Shown: positions 48,750-59,445 of the stretch, one piece after another
How the letters are laid out: each line of letters begins with the position of its first letter
Position numbering within the stretch: position 1 is the first letter of the stretch
Assembly (NCBI GenBank): GCA_019351995.1
Contig: JABBOD010000002.1
Span: forward strand, 1-64,000
Origin: Acidobacteriota bacterium
Lineage (GTDB): Bacteria; Actinomycetota; Actinomycetes; Actinomycetales; Microbacteriaceae
Direction: 5' to 3'
DNA length: 64,000 nt
Position numbers and translations under genes: made by a program
Notes under the pieces: model-generated
The model's input: the letters and a program-made list of their open reading frames with translations, nothing else
Database searches by the model: none
Told to the model about the DNA's origin: nothing

Positions 48750-48857
48750 CGGGATGACTGTACCGGCGGCGTGCACGGGTGCCGGGGCGGCGTTCCGGGC
48801 GTCGACGAATCCGGCGCGCGGACGCGCGGGCGCAGGCGACCCCGCTAGCGTGAACAT

Positions 48858-50957
48858 GTGACAACACGCATCTACCTCGGCTCGGCCGAAGGGCGGACCG
48901 GCAAGTCGACGATCGCCGTCGGACTGATCGAGACGTTGCGCCGCAGCGTGGAACGGGTCGGGGTCTTTCGTCCGATCGCCCGCTCAACGACGGAGTCCGA
49001 TTACGTGCTCGAGATGCTCCTCGACCACGCGACGGCGCCGCTCGACCAGGCGGAATGCGTCGGCACCGACTACGAGTCCGTTCATGACAACCCGGATGCC
49101 GCACTCGCCCTGATCCTGGACCGCTTCGCCGCGATCGAGGGACGCTGCGACGCGGTGCTCATTCTCGGCTCGGACTACACCGACGTCGGCACCCCCACCG
49201 AGCTCGCCGACAACGCGAGGATCGCGGCCGCACTCGCGGCGCCCGTGCTGCTGGTGCTCGGGGGCCGGCGCGCCGACGGGAACGGAGCCCGTACCGCCGC
49301 CGAAATCGCGGAGGTCGCCGCGGTCGCGGTCGGCGAACTGCGGGCCGAGCATGCCGAGGTGGTCGCTCTCGTGGTGAACCGGGCCGACCCTGAGCACCTC
49401 GATGACATCGCCAGCGCGGTCACGGCCGGCAGCGGGAGCTCGTCGCTTCCCGCCTGGGCCGTCCCCGAGGATCCGCAGCTGGTGGCGCCGCTGCTCGGCT
49501 CGGTGTTCGCCAGCGCGCACGCCGAGTTGCTCATGGGCGACCCCGAGTTGCTCGAACGACCGGTGCTGGGCACGGTGGTCGCCGGAATGACGCTCGAGAA
49601 TGTGCTCCCTCGCCTGCTGGAGGGTTCCGTGGTGGTCGTGCCCGGAGACCGTTCGGACGTGCTGATCGGCACGCTGGTCGCACACGCGTCGACGACCTTC
49701 CCGAGCGTGGCGGGGATCCTGCTCAACGGGGGGTTCCCGATCGCGCCGTCCATCCAGCGACTGCTCGACGGCCTGACTCCGGCACTCCCCATCGGTCGGA
49801 CCTCGCTCGGCACCTTCGACACCGCGATCGCCGTCACCCAGACCCGCAGTCGCCTGGCCGCGGATTCCCCCCAGAAGTACGAGCTCGCGCTCGCGCTCTT
49901 CGAACGCCATGTCGACGGCGAGGAGCTGGTCAGGCTCCTGAGCCTTCCCGCCACGCGCGCGATGACCCCGCTGCGTTTCGAGCACGAACTGCTGGAGCGC
50001 GCGCGCCAAGGCCGCCGCCATATCGTGCTGCCGGAAGGCGACGACGACCGCATCCTGCGCGCGGCCGCCATCGTCGCGCAGCGCGACATCGCCCGGCTGA
50101 CCATTCTGGGCGAGGAGATCACGGTTCGCGCCCGGGCGGCCGAGCTCGGACTCGACCTGTCAGGGGTCACCGTGCTGTCGCCGCGTGATCCCGAACTGCA
50201 CGCGCGCTTCGCCGCCGAATACCTGGAACTCCGCGCCGCCAAAGGCATCTCGGCACAGCTCGCCGCTGACACCGTCACCGACGTCAGCTATTTCGGCACG
50301 ATGATGGTGCACGACGGCCTGGCCGACGGGATGGTGTCGGGGGCCGTCCACACGACGGCGCACACCATCCGTCCCGCTTTTGAGATCGTGAAGACCTCCC
50401 CCGGGGTGAAGGTCGTCTCCAGCATCTTCTTGATGGCACTGGCCGATCGCGTGCTGGTCTACGGCGACTGCGCGGTCATCCCGGAACCGACCGTCGAACA
50501 ACTCGCCGACATCGCCATCTCGTCCGCCGCCACCGCTCGGCAGTTCGGCATCGAGCCGCGCGTCGCGATGCTCAGCTATTCGACCGGCGACTCGGGCAGC
50601 GGGAGCGAGGTGGAGCGGGTCCGTGCGGCGACGGCGCTGGTCCACGAACGGGCACCCGAACTGATGGTGGCCGGGCCGATCCAGTACGACGCGGCCGCCG
50701 ACCCGACCGTCGGGGCGGCGAAGATGCCCGGCTCGGAGGTCGCCGGCCGCGCGACGGTGTTCATCTTCCCCGACCTCAACACCGGCAACAACACCTACAA
50801 GGCGGTGCAACGCAGTTCGGGTGCGCTCGCAATCGGGCCGGTGCTCCAGGGGCTCGCGAAGCCGATCAACGATCTGTCGCGGGGTGCTCTGGTTCGGGAC
50901 ATCGTCAACACCATCGCGATCACCGCGATCCAGGCGCAGGGCGGCGTCGCACCGTGA
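48858..50957 (+). CDS. pta: Phosphate acetyltransferase (long form with DRTGG domain)
   Basis: This 699-residue enzyme interconverts acetyl-CoA and acetyl-phosphate. The N-terminus is a BioD-like P-loop region (GSAEGRTGKST, about 8-18), followed by a DRTGG domain, and the catalytic PTA domain spans about 375-695 with SGAVHTTAHTIRPAFEIVK and MLSYSTGDSGSG. Start GTG 48858-48860 follows a TAGCGT -10 box (48846-48851) by 6 nt. It overlaps ackA by 4 bp. Together with Xfp it links xylulose-5-phosphate cleavage to acetyl-CoA. Confidence 0.96.
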   Translation: MTTRIYLGSAEGRTGKSTIAVGLIETLRRSVERVGVFRPIARSTTESDYVLEMLLDHATAPLDQAECVGTDYESVHDNPDAALALILDRFAAIEGRCDAVLILGSDYTDVGTPTELADNARIAAALAAPVLLVLGGRRADGNGARTAAEIAEVAAVAVGELRAEHAEVVALVVNRADPEHLDDIASAVTAGSGSSSLPAWAVPEDPQLVAPLLGSVFASAHAELLMGDPELLERPVLGTVVAGMTLENVLPRLLEGSVVVVPGDRSDVLIGTLVAHASTTFPSVAGILLNGGFPIAPSIQRLLDGLTPALPIGRTSLGTFDTAIAVTQTRSRLAADSPQKYELALALFERHVDGEELVRLLSLPATRAMTPLRFEHELLERARQGRRHIVLPEGDDDRILRAAAIVAQRDIARLTILGEEITVRARAAELGLDLSGVTVLSPRDPELHARFAAEYLELRAAKGISAQLAADTVTDVSYFGTMMVHDGLADGMVSGAVHTTAHTIRPAFEIVKTSPGVKVVSSIFLMALADRVLVYGDCAVIPEPTVEQLADIAISSAATARQFGIEPRVAMLSYSTGDSGSGSEVERVRAATALVHERAPELMVAGPIQYDAAADPTVGAAKMPGSEVAGRATVFIFPDLNTGNNTYKAVQRSSGALAIGPVLQGLAKPINDLSRGALVRDIVNTIAITAIQAQGGVAP

Positions 50958-52093
50958 ACGCGGATGTCCGGTCCGTCTTCGTGCTGAATGCGGGATCGTC
51001 CTCGATCAAGTACCGCGTCGTCGACCCCGTCGACGGTGCCGCGCTCGCCAGCGGTTCGCTCGACCGGATCGGCGAGCCCGGCTCGTCGACCGCCGACCAC
51101 GCGCAGGCACTCGTCGAGATCCGCACACGACTGGCCGGCATCCCGATCGACGCGGTCGGTCACCGTATCGTGCACGGTGGCCGCCTCTTCACCACTCCGG
51201 TGCTGATCGACGACGAGGTGGAGCGCGGGATCGAGAGTCTGGCACCGCTCGCGCCGCTGCACAATCCACCCGGGCTGCTGGGCATCCGGGGCGCCCGTGC
51301 GCTGTTGCCCGATGTCCCGCAGGTGGCGGTGTTCGACACGGCATTCCACGCGACGATGCCGGCGGAAGCCTCCACCTACGCGATCGATCGCGAGCTGGCG
51401 GGCCGCCTGGGGATCCGGCGCTATGGATTTCACGGCACCTCCTACCGTTACGTCTCGGCCCGCGCTGCCGCCCACCTCGCTCGGCCGCTCGACGAGCTGA
51501 AGATGATCGTGCTGCACCTGGGCAACGGTGCGTCAGCGGCGGCGATCCTCGGTGGGCGCTCGATCGACACGTCGATGGGCCTGACCCCGCTCGAAGGGCT
51601 CGTGATGGGCACGCGTTCCGGCGATCTCGACCCGGCGATCCTTCCGTACCTCAACCGGGTTGCCGGGATGTCCTTTGCCGACGTCGACGAGTTGCTCAAT
51701 CGGCGCAGTGGGCTGCTCGGCCTTGGCGGAACCTCCGATATGCGCGCGACATCGGCAGCAGCGGAGGGCTCGGGGCCGGAGTCGGATGCCGCGGCTCTGG
51801 CGATCGACGTCTACGTTCACCGACTGCGGCACTACATCGGCGCATACATGGCCCAGCTCGGCGGTCTCGATGCTCTCGTCTTCACCGGAGGCGTCGGCGA
51901 GAACAGCCCGCTCATCCGCGAGCGCGCCGTGGACCGCTTGGGCTTTCTGGGCATCGAAGTCGATCGGGATGCCAACGCGAACGGTTCCGGCGAACGCACC
52001 ATCTCCGCACCGGGTTCGGCGGTCGCCGTGCTCGTCATCCCGACCGATGAGGAGCTGGAGATCGCGCGGCAGACCGCGTCGCTGCTGCACTGA
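50954..52093 (+). CDS. ackA: Acetate kinase
   Basis: This 379-residue enzyme makes ATP and acetate from acetyl-phosphate. It shows FVLNAGSSSIKYRV, HRIVHGG, LHNPPGL, FDTAFHATMP, RYGFHGTSYRYV, HLGNGAS and MGTRSGDLDP, the full set of acetate kinase motifs, and ends with FTGGVGENS and GFLGIEVD. The start is GTG 50954, sharing GTGA with the pta stop. The pta-ackA operon complements the phosphoketolase gene nearby. Confidence 0.97.
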   Translation: MNADVRSVFVLNAGSSSIKYRVVDPVDGAALASGSLDRIGEPGSSTADHAQALVEIRTRLAGIPIDAVGHRIVHGGRLFTTPVLIDDEVERGIESLAPLAPLHNPPGLLGIRGARALLPDVPQVAVFDTAFHATMPAEASTYAIDRELAGRLGIRRYGFHGTSYRYVSARAAAHLARPLDELKMIVLHLGNGASAAAILGGRSIDTSMGLTPLEGLVMGTRSGDLDPAILPYLNRVAGMSFADVDELLNRRSGLLGLGGTSDMRATSAAAEGSGPESDAAALAIDVYVHRLRHYIGAYMAQLGGLDALVFTGGVGENSPLIRERAVDRLGFLGIEVDRDANANGSGERTISAPGSAVAVLVIPTDEELEIARQTASLLH

Positions 52094-52153
52094 TTGCCCG
52101 CCGCGGGACCTTTGCCTCTCCTCGCCGGATCGCCGAGTCCCTACGGTCGGGGA

Positions 52154-53992
52154 ATGCGCGCTGTGCTCCTGTCGATCGGCCGTCGCGTGCGACGCTTCCC
52201 CTCCGTCTCCGCCACGGTCGGGGTGGGTCTGGTGGCCCTCATCATGACGGCAGCGGGCCTGGGCGAAGTCGCTCGCATCGGGGTGACGGTCTTCGTCATC
52301 GGGATCGCCGCGCTGCAGTTGTGGCAGATGGTGCGCCAGTTCCGCGGCGGGCATTGGGGTCTCGACGTGCTGTCCGTGCTCGCGATCGCCAGCACGGTGG
52401 CCGTCGGCGAATACTGGGCCGCCCTGGTGGTCGCCTTGATGATCACCGGCGGAGGCGCGCTGGAGAGCTACGCGAGCGCCCGTGCCCGCAGCCAGATGGA
52501 TGCGCTGATGCAGCGGACGCCGCGCGTCGCGCACCGCGTCGATGACTCCGGAACGGTCTCCGACATCGAGGTCGACGCCGTCATGGTCGGCGATGTGCTC
52601 CTCGTCAAGCCGGGTGAGATGGTGCCGGTCGACGGCGAGCTGATCGACGGACCCGCCGAGTTCGATCAGTCATCGATCACCGGAGAGAGCCTTCCCGTCG
52701 AGCTCACGACGGGGGCGACTGCACCCAGCGGCTCCGTCAATGGCGACCGCGCCATCCGCCTCCGCGCCGTCTCCATCGCGGGCGACAGCCAATACCAGTT
52801 GATCGTCGCGCTCGTTGCGGATGCCGCGAGCACCAAGGCTCGCTTCGTGCGCATCGCGGATCGGGTCTCCATCCCTTTCACCGGTGTCGCGCTGGGACTG
52901 GCCGCGCTCGGCTGGGCGCTCAGCGGCGATCCGGTGCGCGCGGCGGAGGTGCTGGTGGCGGCAACACCCTGTCCGCTGCTGATCGCCGCGCCGGTGGCGT
53001 TCGTCGCAGGAATGGGCAACGCGGCGCGCAACGGCGTCATCATCAAGAGCGGCGACAGCCTGGAGGCACTTGCCCATCCCCGCACGGTCACCTTCGACAA
53101 GACCGGCACGCTGACCGGCGGAGCTCCTCGTGTCGAACGGATCGATCCCGTGGCAGGGACCACCGTCGCACAGGTGCTCTCGCTTGCCGCGGGGGCCGAG
53201 GCTCTGTCGCCGCACGTGCTGGCGCGCGCCGTGGTGGATGCGGCCGCCGAGGCCGGAATCGCGGGCGATGATCTGACCGAAGTCCGCGAACAGCCCGGTG
53301 CCGGAGTCCTTGCCGACCGAGCCGGGGAGGCCGTCCGCGTCGGGAAGCCGGCCTTCGTGCTCGACGGTCGGCAGGATCCATTCCCCCTGCTTCCCCTGGG
53401 AGACACCGCCATCGCGGTGTCCCTCGCGGGCATCATCATCGGTCGCATCGTGCTCCGCGATCAGATTCGACCGGAGGCACGTGGGGTGGTTGCTGGGCTT
53501 CGCGCGCTCGGTGTCCCGCGAATTGCGATGCTCACCGGCGATGCGGAACGAACGGCGTTTCACGTCGCCGAACAGCTGGGGATCGACGAGGTGCACGCCG
53601 ATCTGCTGCCGGCGGACAAGGTGCGCATCGTCGCGGCCGCCCCGGAGCGCCCGGTCGTGATGGTGGGTGACGGGGTGAACGACGCGCCCGTGCTCGCGGC
53701 GGCCGACGTCGGCGTCGCGATGGGCGCGCGCGGCGCGACCGCCGCCAGCGAGAGCGCCGACGTGGTCATCTTGCTCGATAACCTCGACCGGCTCGACGTG
53801 GCGATCGCCATCGCGCGGCGCACCATGCGCATCGCGACGCAGAGCATCTGGATCGGGATCGGCCTGAGCCTCGCCCTCATGCTCGCCGCGACCACCGGGG
53901 TCGTGCCCGCCATCGTCGGCGCCCTCGCGCAAGAGGTCATCGACGTGGTCACCATCCTGAACGGCCTGCGCGCCATGAGGAACCCCCGCTAG
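52154..53992 (+). CDS. P1B-type metal ATPase with TPC membrane motif and no metal-binding N-domain
   Basis: This 612-residue pump has the P-type features TGES (A-domain, about 176-179), DKTGT phosphorylation site (315-319) and GDGVNDAP. The metal-site motif in the membrane is TPC (271-273) where CPC or SPC is usual, and the nucleotide-domain HP dipeptide is replaced: SPHVLAR (352-358). There is no N-terminal HMA domain or His-rich tail. Metal specificity is therefore unclear. Start ATG 52154 lies 6 nt after a TACGGT -10 box (52142-52147). Its stop overlaps that of mgtA by 4 bp, tail to tail. Confidence 0.88.
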   Translation: MRAVLLSIGRRVRRFPSVSATVGVGLVALIMTAAGLGEVARIGVTVFVIGIAALQLWQMVRQFRGGHWGLDVLSVLAIASTVAVGEYWAALVVALMITGGGALESYASARARSQMDALMQRTPRVAHRVDDSGTVSDIEVDAVMVGDVLLVKPGEMVPVDGELIDGPAEFDQSSITGESLPVELTTGATAPSGSVNGDRAIRLRAVSIAGDSQYQLIVALVADAASTKARFVRIADRVSIPFTGVALGLAALGWALSGDPVRAAEVLVAATPCPLLIAAPVAFVAGMGNAARNGVIIKSGDSLEALAHPRTVTFDKTGTLTGGAPRVERIDPVAGTTVAQVLSLAAGAEALSPHVLARAVVDAAAEAGIAGDDLTEVREQPGAGVLADRAGEAVRVGKPAFVLDGRQDPFPLLPLGDTAIAVSLAGIIIGRIVLRDQIRPEARGVVAGLRALGVPRIAMLTGDAERTAFHVAEQLGIDEVHADLLPADKVRIVAAAPERPVVMVGDGVNDAPVLAAADVGVAMGARGATAASESADVVILLDNLDRLDVAIAIARRTMRIATQSIWIGIGLSLALMLAATTGVVPAIVGALAQEVIDVVTILNGLRAMRNPR

Positions 53993-56544
53993 AGCTGGTG
54001 CGCCATCCGTGGACGGAAGAACCACCGCTTGGCGACGTCGATCACGATCACGTAGCCGACGATGATCCCGAGCAGCGCCAGCAGGGTGCTTGGCGCGGGT
54101 GCGGTGAACCCGAACAGGGCGCCGATCGGAGTGAAGGGGACGATCCATCCCGCGACGATCGATGCGATCACCGCGACCGAGAGCACCCACTTCGGGCGGC
54201 TGCGGACGAAGGGAAAGCGGCGGGTACGGATCACGAAGACGACGAGCCCCTGGGTCGCAAGGGATTCCACGAACCAGCCCGTCTGGAAGGTGGATGCCGA
54301 CGAGTCGATGCCCAGGAGAACGGCAAAGGTGATGAAGTCGAACAGCGAACTCAGCACACCGAAAACCAGCATGTACCGACGGATCAGTCCGAGATCCCAG
54401 TGCGACGGTCTGCGCGTCAGCTCGTGATCGACGTGGTCGGTGGAGATCGCGAGCTGGCTGGAGTCGTAGAGCAGATTGTTGAGCAGCACCTGCGTCGGCA
54501 GCATCGGCAGGAACGGAAGAAACGCCGACGCAGCCGAGGCGCTGAGCATGTTGCCGAAGTTGGCCGATGTCCCCATCAGCAGGTACTTCATGGTGTTCTG
54601 GAAGATCCGTCGCCCCTCCTCGACACCGTCGGCCACCACATCCAGGCTCTTATCGAGCAGCACGATATCGGCTGCATCACGAGCCACGTCGGTGGCGGTC
54701 ACCACCGAGATTCCCGCATCAGCGGCGTGCAGGGCGAGCGCATCGTTGACGCCATCGCCGAGGAAGGCAACGGTGTCCCCGCGCGCGCGAAGGACCCGCA
54801 CGAGCCGCTCCTTCTGCTTGGGCAGCACTCGAGCCACGATCGCCCAGCCGGTCAGTCGCGCGCGCAGCGCGTCATCGTCGAGGGTGTCGACGTCCGCGCC
54901 GGTGAGCACGGTGTCCACCCGGTGCCCGAGCTCCGCGGCGAGGCGCGCGGCGACCAGCGGGTGATCGCCGGTGGCGATGACCACTTGGATGCCAAGGCCG
55001 GCCAGGCGCTCCATCGCCGCTCCGGCATCCGCTCGCAGGGGATCCGCGAAGACCAGGAGTCCGAGGAACTCGAGCCCCGCCTCGTCGGCTGCCACGACCG
55101 TGTCGCTGGTGTCGGATGAGGCCGACATCGGCCGGCGCGCGACGGCGACGACCCGGCCGCCTGCCATCAACTGCTGCTCGACCACGGCCCGCGCGTCGCC
55201 GACCCCGGTGGTGCAGCGCGCCAGCACCGCCTCCGGCGTCCCCTTGACCACCAGCCAGCGCATGCCGCCCGCGAGTTCGACGAGCGACGACGAGAGGGTG
55301 CGCTCGTGGTCGAACGGCAGGCCGGAGACCGGCGTCGCCGCGGGAGTCCCCGGCGGCGCGGGCAGAGCGAGCAGCGCCTCATCGAGCGCGTTGTCGGCGA
55401 CGGCTCCTTCCCCGCTGGTCGCCACCGCGAGACGGCCCCAGATCGTCGGGAGCGGAGACGAGGCCCCCGTTGCATCGAGCGAGATGGAAAAGGAGATCTG
55501 CCCCTCGGTGAGGGTGCCGGTCTTGTCGGTGATCAGAGTCGTGACGTTGCCGAGGTCCTCGACGCAGACCAGCCGCTTGATCAGCACCTTGCGCTTGGCC
55601 AGACTCCGAGCTCCCTGCGCCAGCGAACTGGAGACGACGGCCGGCAACAGCTGCGGTGTCACGCCGACGGCGATGGTGAGGGAGAACAGCAGGGTGTCGA
55701 TGAGCGGACGGTGCAGGGCGATGCCGGTGATGACGATCGTGGCGACCAGCACGGCAGCAACCCCGAGCAGCAGCCGGCTGAAGCGTGCAAGCCCGAGCTG
55801 GAACGAGGTCTCCGGGAGGCGGGCTGAGAGCTCCTGCCTGCTCGATCCGACGAGAGTTTCGATGCCGGTCGCCACGACGAGCCCCACACCGGAGCCGGCG
55901 GTCACGACCGAGCTGGCGAACGCGAGGCAGCCGGCGTCCGACGCACCGACCTCGGGAGCGACCGGCGCGGCGCTCTTGGGGCGCGGTGCCGACTCGCCGG
56001 TCAACGTGGATTCGTTGCACTGCAGTTCCTCAACCGACAGCAGGCGGATGTCTGCCGGAACCAGAGCCCCCAAGGTGAGACGCACGATATCCCCGCGCAC
56101 CAGGGCCGCGGCATCGATCCGCTTCTCGATCCCCGCGCGGATGACGATCGCCGTCACGGGGATGGTGTCGGCGAGCGCCGCGGATTCCCGCTCAGCGCGA
56201 AACTCGTTGACCGCGCCCAGCCCCACGCTGATCAGCAGGACCACGCCGATGATCGCCGCCTCGGCGGGGTCACCGAGCAGTGCGGACGCCGCCGCCGTGG
56301 CGATCAGCAGCAGCAGCACCGCGTTGCGAAACTGCCGCAGCACCACGGTGACGAAGCGCACGCGATTCGAGCGAGGCGCTCGGGCCGCGTTCACCGAACG
56401 ACGAGCCGCTTCGGCCTCATCGAGTCCTCGCAGCGAGGAACCGGCGCGCTCGAGCGCGACATCCACCGTCAGGCTGCCCCATGCCCGTGCGACCGGTTCC
56501 GATCCGGCCGTGACGGGTGTGGCGGAAGTCGCCGCCGCCGTCAT
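53989..56544 (-). CDS. mgtA: Magnesium-translocating P-type ATPase
   Basis: This 851-residue P3B-type pump imports Mg2+. Diagnostic stretches are [11 protein letters not shown], the helix [20 protein letters not shown] with LAQGA following, and [20 protein letters not shown] containing the phosphorylated Asp. About ten membrane segments are present. ATG 56542-56544 overlaps the xfp stop (ATGA), so it is translated from the phosphoketolase message; no Mg2+ riboswitch is possible at this junction. Coupling to xfp is unusual, although phosphoketolase needs Mg2+ with TPP. Confidence 0.95.
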   Translation of the reverse strand: MTAAATSATPVTAGSEPVARAWGSLTVDVALERAGSSLRGLDEAEAARRSVNAARAPRSNRVRFVTVVLRQFRNAVLLLLIATAAASALLGDPAEAAIIGVVLLISVGLGAVNEFRAERESAALADTIPVTAIVIRAGIEKRIDAAALVRGDIVRLTLGALVPADIRLLSVEELQCNESTLTGESAPRPKSAAPVAPEVGASDAGCLAFASSVVTAGSGVGLVVATGIETLVGSSRQELSARLPETSFQLGLARFSRLLLGVAAVLVATIVITGIALHRPLIDTLLFSLTIAVGVTPQLLPAVVSSSLAQGARSLAKRKVLIKRLVCVEDLGNVTTLITDKTGTLTEGQISFSISLDATGASSPLPTIWGRLAVATSGEGAVADNALDEALLALPAPPGTPAATPVSGLPFDHERTLSSSLVELAGGMRWLVVKGTPEAVLARCTTGVGDARAVVEQQLMAGGRVVAVARRPMSASSDTSDTVVAADEAGLEFLGLLVFADPLRADAGAAMERLAGLGIQVVIATGDHPLVAARLAAELGHRVDTVLTGADVDTLDDDALRARLTGWAIVARVLPKQKERLVRVLRARGDTVAFLGDGVNDALALHAADAGISVVTATDVARDAADIVLLDKSLDVVADGVEEGRRIFQNTMKYLLMGTSANFGNMLSASAASAFLPFLPMLPTQVLLNNLLYDSSQLAISTDHVDHELTRRPSHWDLGLIRRYMLVFGVLSSLFDFITFAVLLGIDSSASTFQTGWFVESLATQGLVVFVIRTRRFPFVRSRPKWVLSVAVIASIVAGWIVPFTPIGALFGFTAPAPSTLLALLGIIVGYVIVIDVAKRWFFRPRMAHQL

Positions 56545-58976
56545 GCCGAGGCGGGCCCGAAAACGCCGTCAGACCCGAGAACGTCGCTCGGATCCTCACC
56601 ATGCTGACGGGTGTAGGCACGGTGCCTCGAGCGCGCGTCATCGAACTCCTGATGCACCCCGGCAAAGCGCTCGCGCAGCCCAGGAACCCGCTCGAGCACG
56701 TCCATCGCGAGACGGAAGCGGTCGAGATCGTTCAGCAGGAGCATGTCGAACGGCGTGGTGGTGGTCCCGTGTTCGCGGTAGCCGCGCACGTGGAAGTTCG
56801 CGATCCCGTGCCTCTTGTACGCCAACTGGTGCACGAGGGATGGGTAGCCGTGGAAGGCGAAGATCACGGGACGGTCGACCGTGAAGATCGCGTCGAACTG
56901 CTCGTCGTCCATGCCGTGCGGATGCTGGCTCGGCTGAGTGAGCCGCATCAGGTCGACCACGTTCACGAGCCGCACCGCGACCTCCGGCACCCGCTCGGCG
57001 AGAAGTCGCACGGCGGCGAGCGCCTCGACGGTCGGCACGTCGCCCGCGCAGGCGAGGACCGCATCCGGCACCTCTCCGCGCCGTTCGCTGCCCGCCCATG
57101 CCCAGATTCCCAACCCTCTGGCACCGTGCTCGCGCGCTTCCTCGATGGTGAGGAACGTGGCCTCCGGATGTTTGCCCGCCACGATCACGTTGATGTGGTC
57201 GCGGGATGCCAGGCAGTGCTCGGCGGTCACCAGCAGGCTGTTCGCGTCCGGCGGGAGGTACACCCGCACCACCTCTGGACTCTTGGTGGCGACGTGGTTG
57301 AGAAAGCCAGGGTCCTGGTGCGAGAAGCCGTTGTGGTCCTGTCGCCAGACGTGCGAGGAGAGCAGGTAGGTGAACGACGAGAGCGAGCCCCGCCAGCCGA
57401 CGTGGCGGGCGGACTCCATCCACTTGGCGTACTGGTTGAACATCGAATCGACCACGTGGATGAAGGCCTCGTACGAGGTGAACAGGCCATGGCGCCCGGT
57501 CAGCAGGTACCCCTCGAGCAGACCCTGCATGAGGTTCTCGCTGAGCGCCTCGATGACGCGGCCCTCCGGCGCGAGGTGCTCATCGACATCCACGACCTCG
57601 GCCTGCCACTGCTTGGCGGTGACCTCGTACACGTCGTCGAGGCGGTTCGACGCGACCTCGTCGGGGCCGAACAGTCGGAAGTCGGTGGGGTTGGCGACCA
57701 TCACATCCCGCAGCCACCCGCCCAGCAGCCGCGTCGACTCGACCAGGGCGCCGTCTCTCACCACCGCGACCGCGTGCGGCTCGAGCGGTGGCAGGCGCAG
57801 TGGGGCGCCCACCCCGGCGTTCGCGTGCCTGCTCGCGCTCATCCTGCGCTCGGCACGCGGCCGCAGCGCATCGAACTCCTCGATCGGGGCGCCCGCCGCC
57901 GTGAACAACTCCTCCGGGCGGTAGGAGGCGAGCCATTCCTGCAGCTTCGCCAAGTGCTCGGGATTGTCGCGCACCCCTGCCAGCGGCACCTGATGGGCAC
58001 GCCAGGTGTTCTCGATCGGCACCCCGTCGACGAATCGCGGCCCTGTCCAGCCCTTCGGGGTGCGCAGGATGATCATCGGCCATGCTGGTCGGGGGATCTG
58101 ATCGAGGCCGGCGGCATCGTGCGGGCTCCGGTCCGGCCGCGCCTGATCCTGGATGTCGCGGATCTCATCGAGCGCCGCATCCAGTTGCGCAGCGAATCGC
58201 GCGTGCACCGCCGCGGAGTCCTCGCCGTCATACCCGCCGCTGACGACGCGCGGAGCGTACCCGTAGCCGCGCATGAGTTGCAGCAACTCCTCCTCGGGGA
58301 TGCGCGCCAGAATCGTCGGGTTGGCGATCTTGTAGCCGTTGAGGTTGAGGATCGGCAGGACCACGCCGTCGGCGCGCGGGCTGAGGAACTTGTTGAGATG
58401 CCAACTCGCCGCCAACGTCGCCGTCTCGGCCTCGCCGTCGCCGATCACACAGGCGGCGATCAGACCGGGATTGTCGAGCACCGCACCGTACGCGTGCACC
58501 AGCGAGTAGCCGAGCTCTCCGCCTTCGTGCAGTGATCCGGGGGTCTCCGGGGAGGCGTGCGACGGCACACCGCCGGGGAACGAGAACTGGCGCATCAGGC
58601 GGCGCAGGCCCGCAGCATCCAAGCTCACTTCGGGATACAGCTCGCTGTACGTGCCGTCCAACCAGGCATTGGCCAGGATCGCGGGGCCACCATGGCCGGG
58701 ACCGGCGATGTAGACGACGTCGAGGTCTCTCTGCACGATCACCCGGTTGAGGTGAGCCCAGACGAGATTGAGCGCGGGATCGGTGCCCCAGTGACCGAGA
58801 AGGCGCGGCTTGATGTCGTCCCGGTCGATCGGGCGCTGCAGCAGTTCGTCATCGAGCAGGTAGATCTGCGCGGCGGAGAGATAGTTCGCGGCGCGCCACC
58901 ACTTGTCGACGAGCTCCAGCGACATGCCGCCGCGTTGGCTACCGAGTGATTCGACCGTGCCGACCGTGAGCTTCAC
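56541..58976 (-). CDS. xfp: Xylulose-5-phosphate/fructose-6-phosphate phosphoketolase
   Basis: This 811-residue TPP enzyme cleaves xylulose-5-phosphate (and often fructose-6-phosphate) to acetyl-phosphate. It has [20 protein letters not shown], the family signature [20 protein letters not shown] with EGGELGYSL following, the TPP/Mg motif [19 protein letters not shown], and the C-terminal [13 protein letters not shown]. Length fits the family. The start is taken as GTG 58974-58976, where GAGACT lies 6 nt upstream; ATG 58925 is possible but would remove 17 residues. It is the first gene of xfp-mgtA. Confidence 0.95.
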   Translation of the reverse strand: MKLTVGTVESLGSQRGGMSLELVDKWWRAANYLSAAQIYLLDDELLQRPIDRDDIKPRLLGHWGTDPALNLVWAHLNRVIVQRDLDVVYIAGPGHGGPAILANAWLDGTYSELYPEVSLDAAGLRRLMRQFSFPGGVPSHASPETPGSLHEGGELGYSLVHAYGAVLDNPGLIAACVIGDGEAETATLAASWHLNKFLSPRADGVVLPILNLNGYKIANPTILARIPEEELLQLMRGYGYAPRVVSGGYDGEDSAAVHARFAAQLDAALDEIRDIQDQARPDRSPHDAAGLDQIPRPAWPMIILRTPKGWTGPRFVDGVPIENTWRAHQVPLAGVRDNPEHLAKLQEWLASYRPEELFTAAGAPIEEFDALRPRAERRMSASRHANAGVGAPLRLPPLEPHAVAVVRDGALVESTRLLGGWLRDVMVANPTDFRLFGPDEVASNRLDDVYEVTAKQWQAEVVDVDEHLAPEGRVIEALSENLMQGLLEGYLLTGRHGLFTSYEAFIHVVDSMFNQYAKWMESARHVGWRGSLSSFTYLLSSHVWRQDHNGFSHQDPGFLNHVATKSPEVVRVYLPPDANSLLVTAEHCLASRDHINVIVAGKHPEATFLTIEEAREHGARGLGIWAWAGSERRGEVPDAVLACAGDVPTVEALAAVRLLAERVPEVAVRLVNVVDLMRLTQPSQHPHGMDDEQFDAIFTVDRPVIFAFHGYPSLVHQLAYKRHGIANFHVRGYREHGTTTTPFDMLLLNDLDRFRLAMDVLERVPGLRERFAGVHQEFDDARSRHRAYTRQHGEDPSDVLGSDGVFGPASA

Positions 58977-59199
58977 CCGTCGAGTCTCGGGGGCCGGACG
59001 CCACGACGACAGTGCCGAAGGTCCCTGGATGGCGCGGGCTCCTGGCCCTCGCCCCCACCCGTGTCAAGAAATCAGGATGGATCGCAGTCGCAGAGCCGAA
59101 ATGGTCGCGGATCGTCGATCTGTCCTGAATCGTCGACCCCGCGATGAGCGGAAGCGGGCCCACGACTGGCCCAGACCCCACGACGGCGATCGGAAACGG

Positions 59200-59445
59200 C
59201 TAACCCTGCCCAGGAAAGATCACGCGCAGCAGCGAGACAACCCCGAGCAGAATGAGCCCGACTCCGATGATCACGATCCAACTGGGAGTCGAGTTCTTCG
59301 CCACGCGATCGCCGAACGCGCCAAAAGTCTTTCGATTCACCCGGGCATTCCACCCCGCGATTCGCTCGCGCATCGCGATGACGAGCACTCCGCCACCGAC
59401 CGTCACGATCGCGAAGAGAGTGCCGAGCACCCCCGCTACGGTCAC
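59200..59445 (-). CDS. Small two-helix membrane protein, unknown function
   Basis: This 81-residue protein has two hydrophobic segments (about 3-22 and 52-72) joined by a basic loop, with a C-terminal FPGQG. No family is recognised. GTG 59443-59445 overlaps the stop of the TAP-like peptidase gene as GTGA, a typical coupling; a GTG two codons earlier is also possible. The 223 bp between this gene and xfp show no further feature. Confidence 0.65.
   Translation of the reverse strand: MTVAGVLGTLFAIVTVGGGVLVIAMRERIAGWNARVNRKTFGAFGDRVAKNSTPSWIVIIGVGLILLGVVSLLRVIFPGQG

Noticed and set aside
53989-56544. Mg2+ riboswitch (M-box or similar) controlling mgtA
   Set aside because: The start codon overlaps the xfp stop, leaving no leader RNA.
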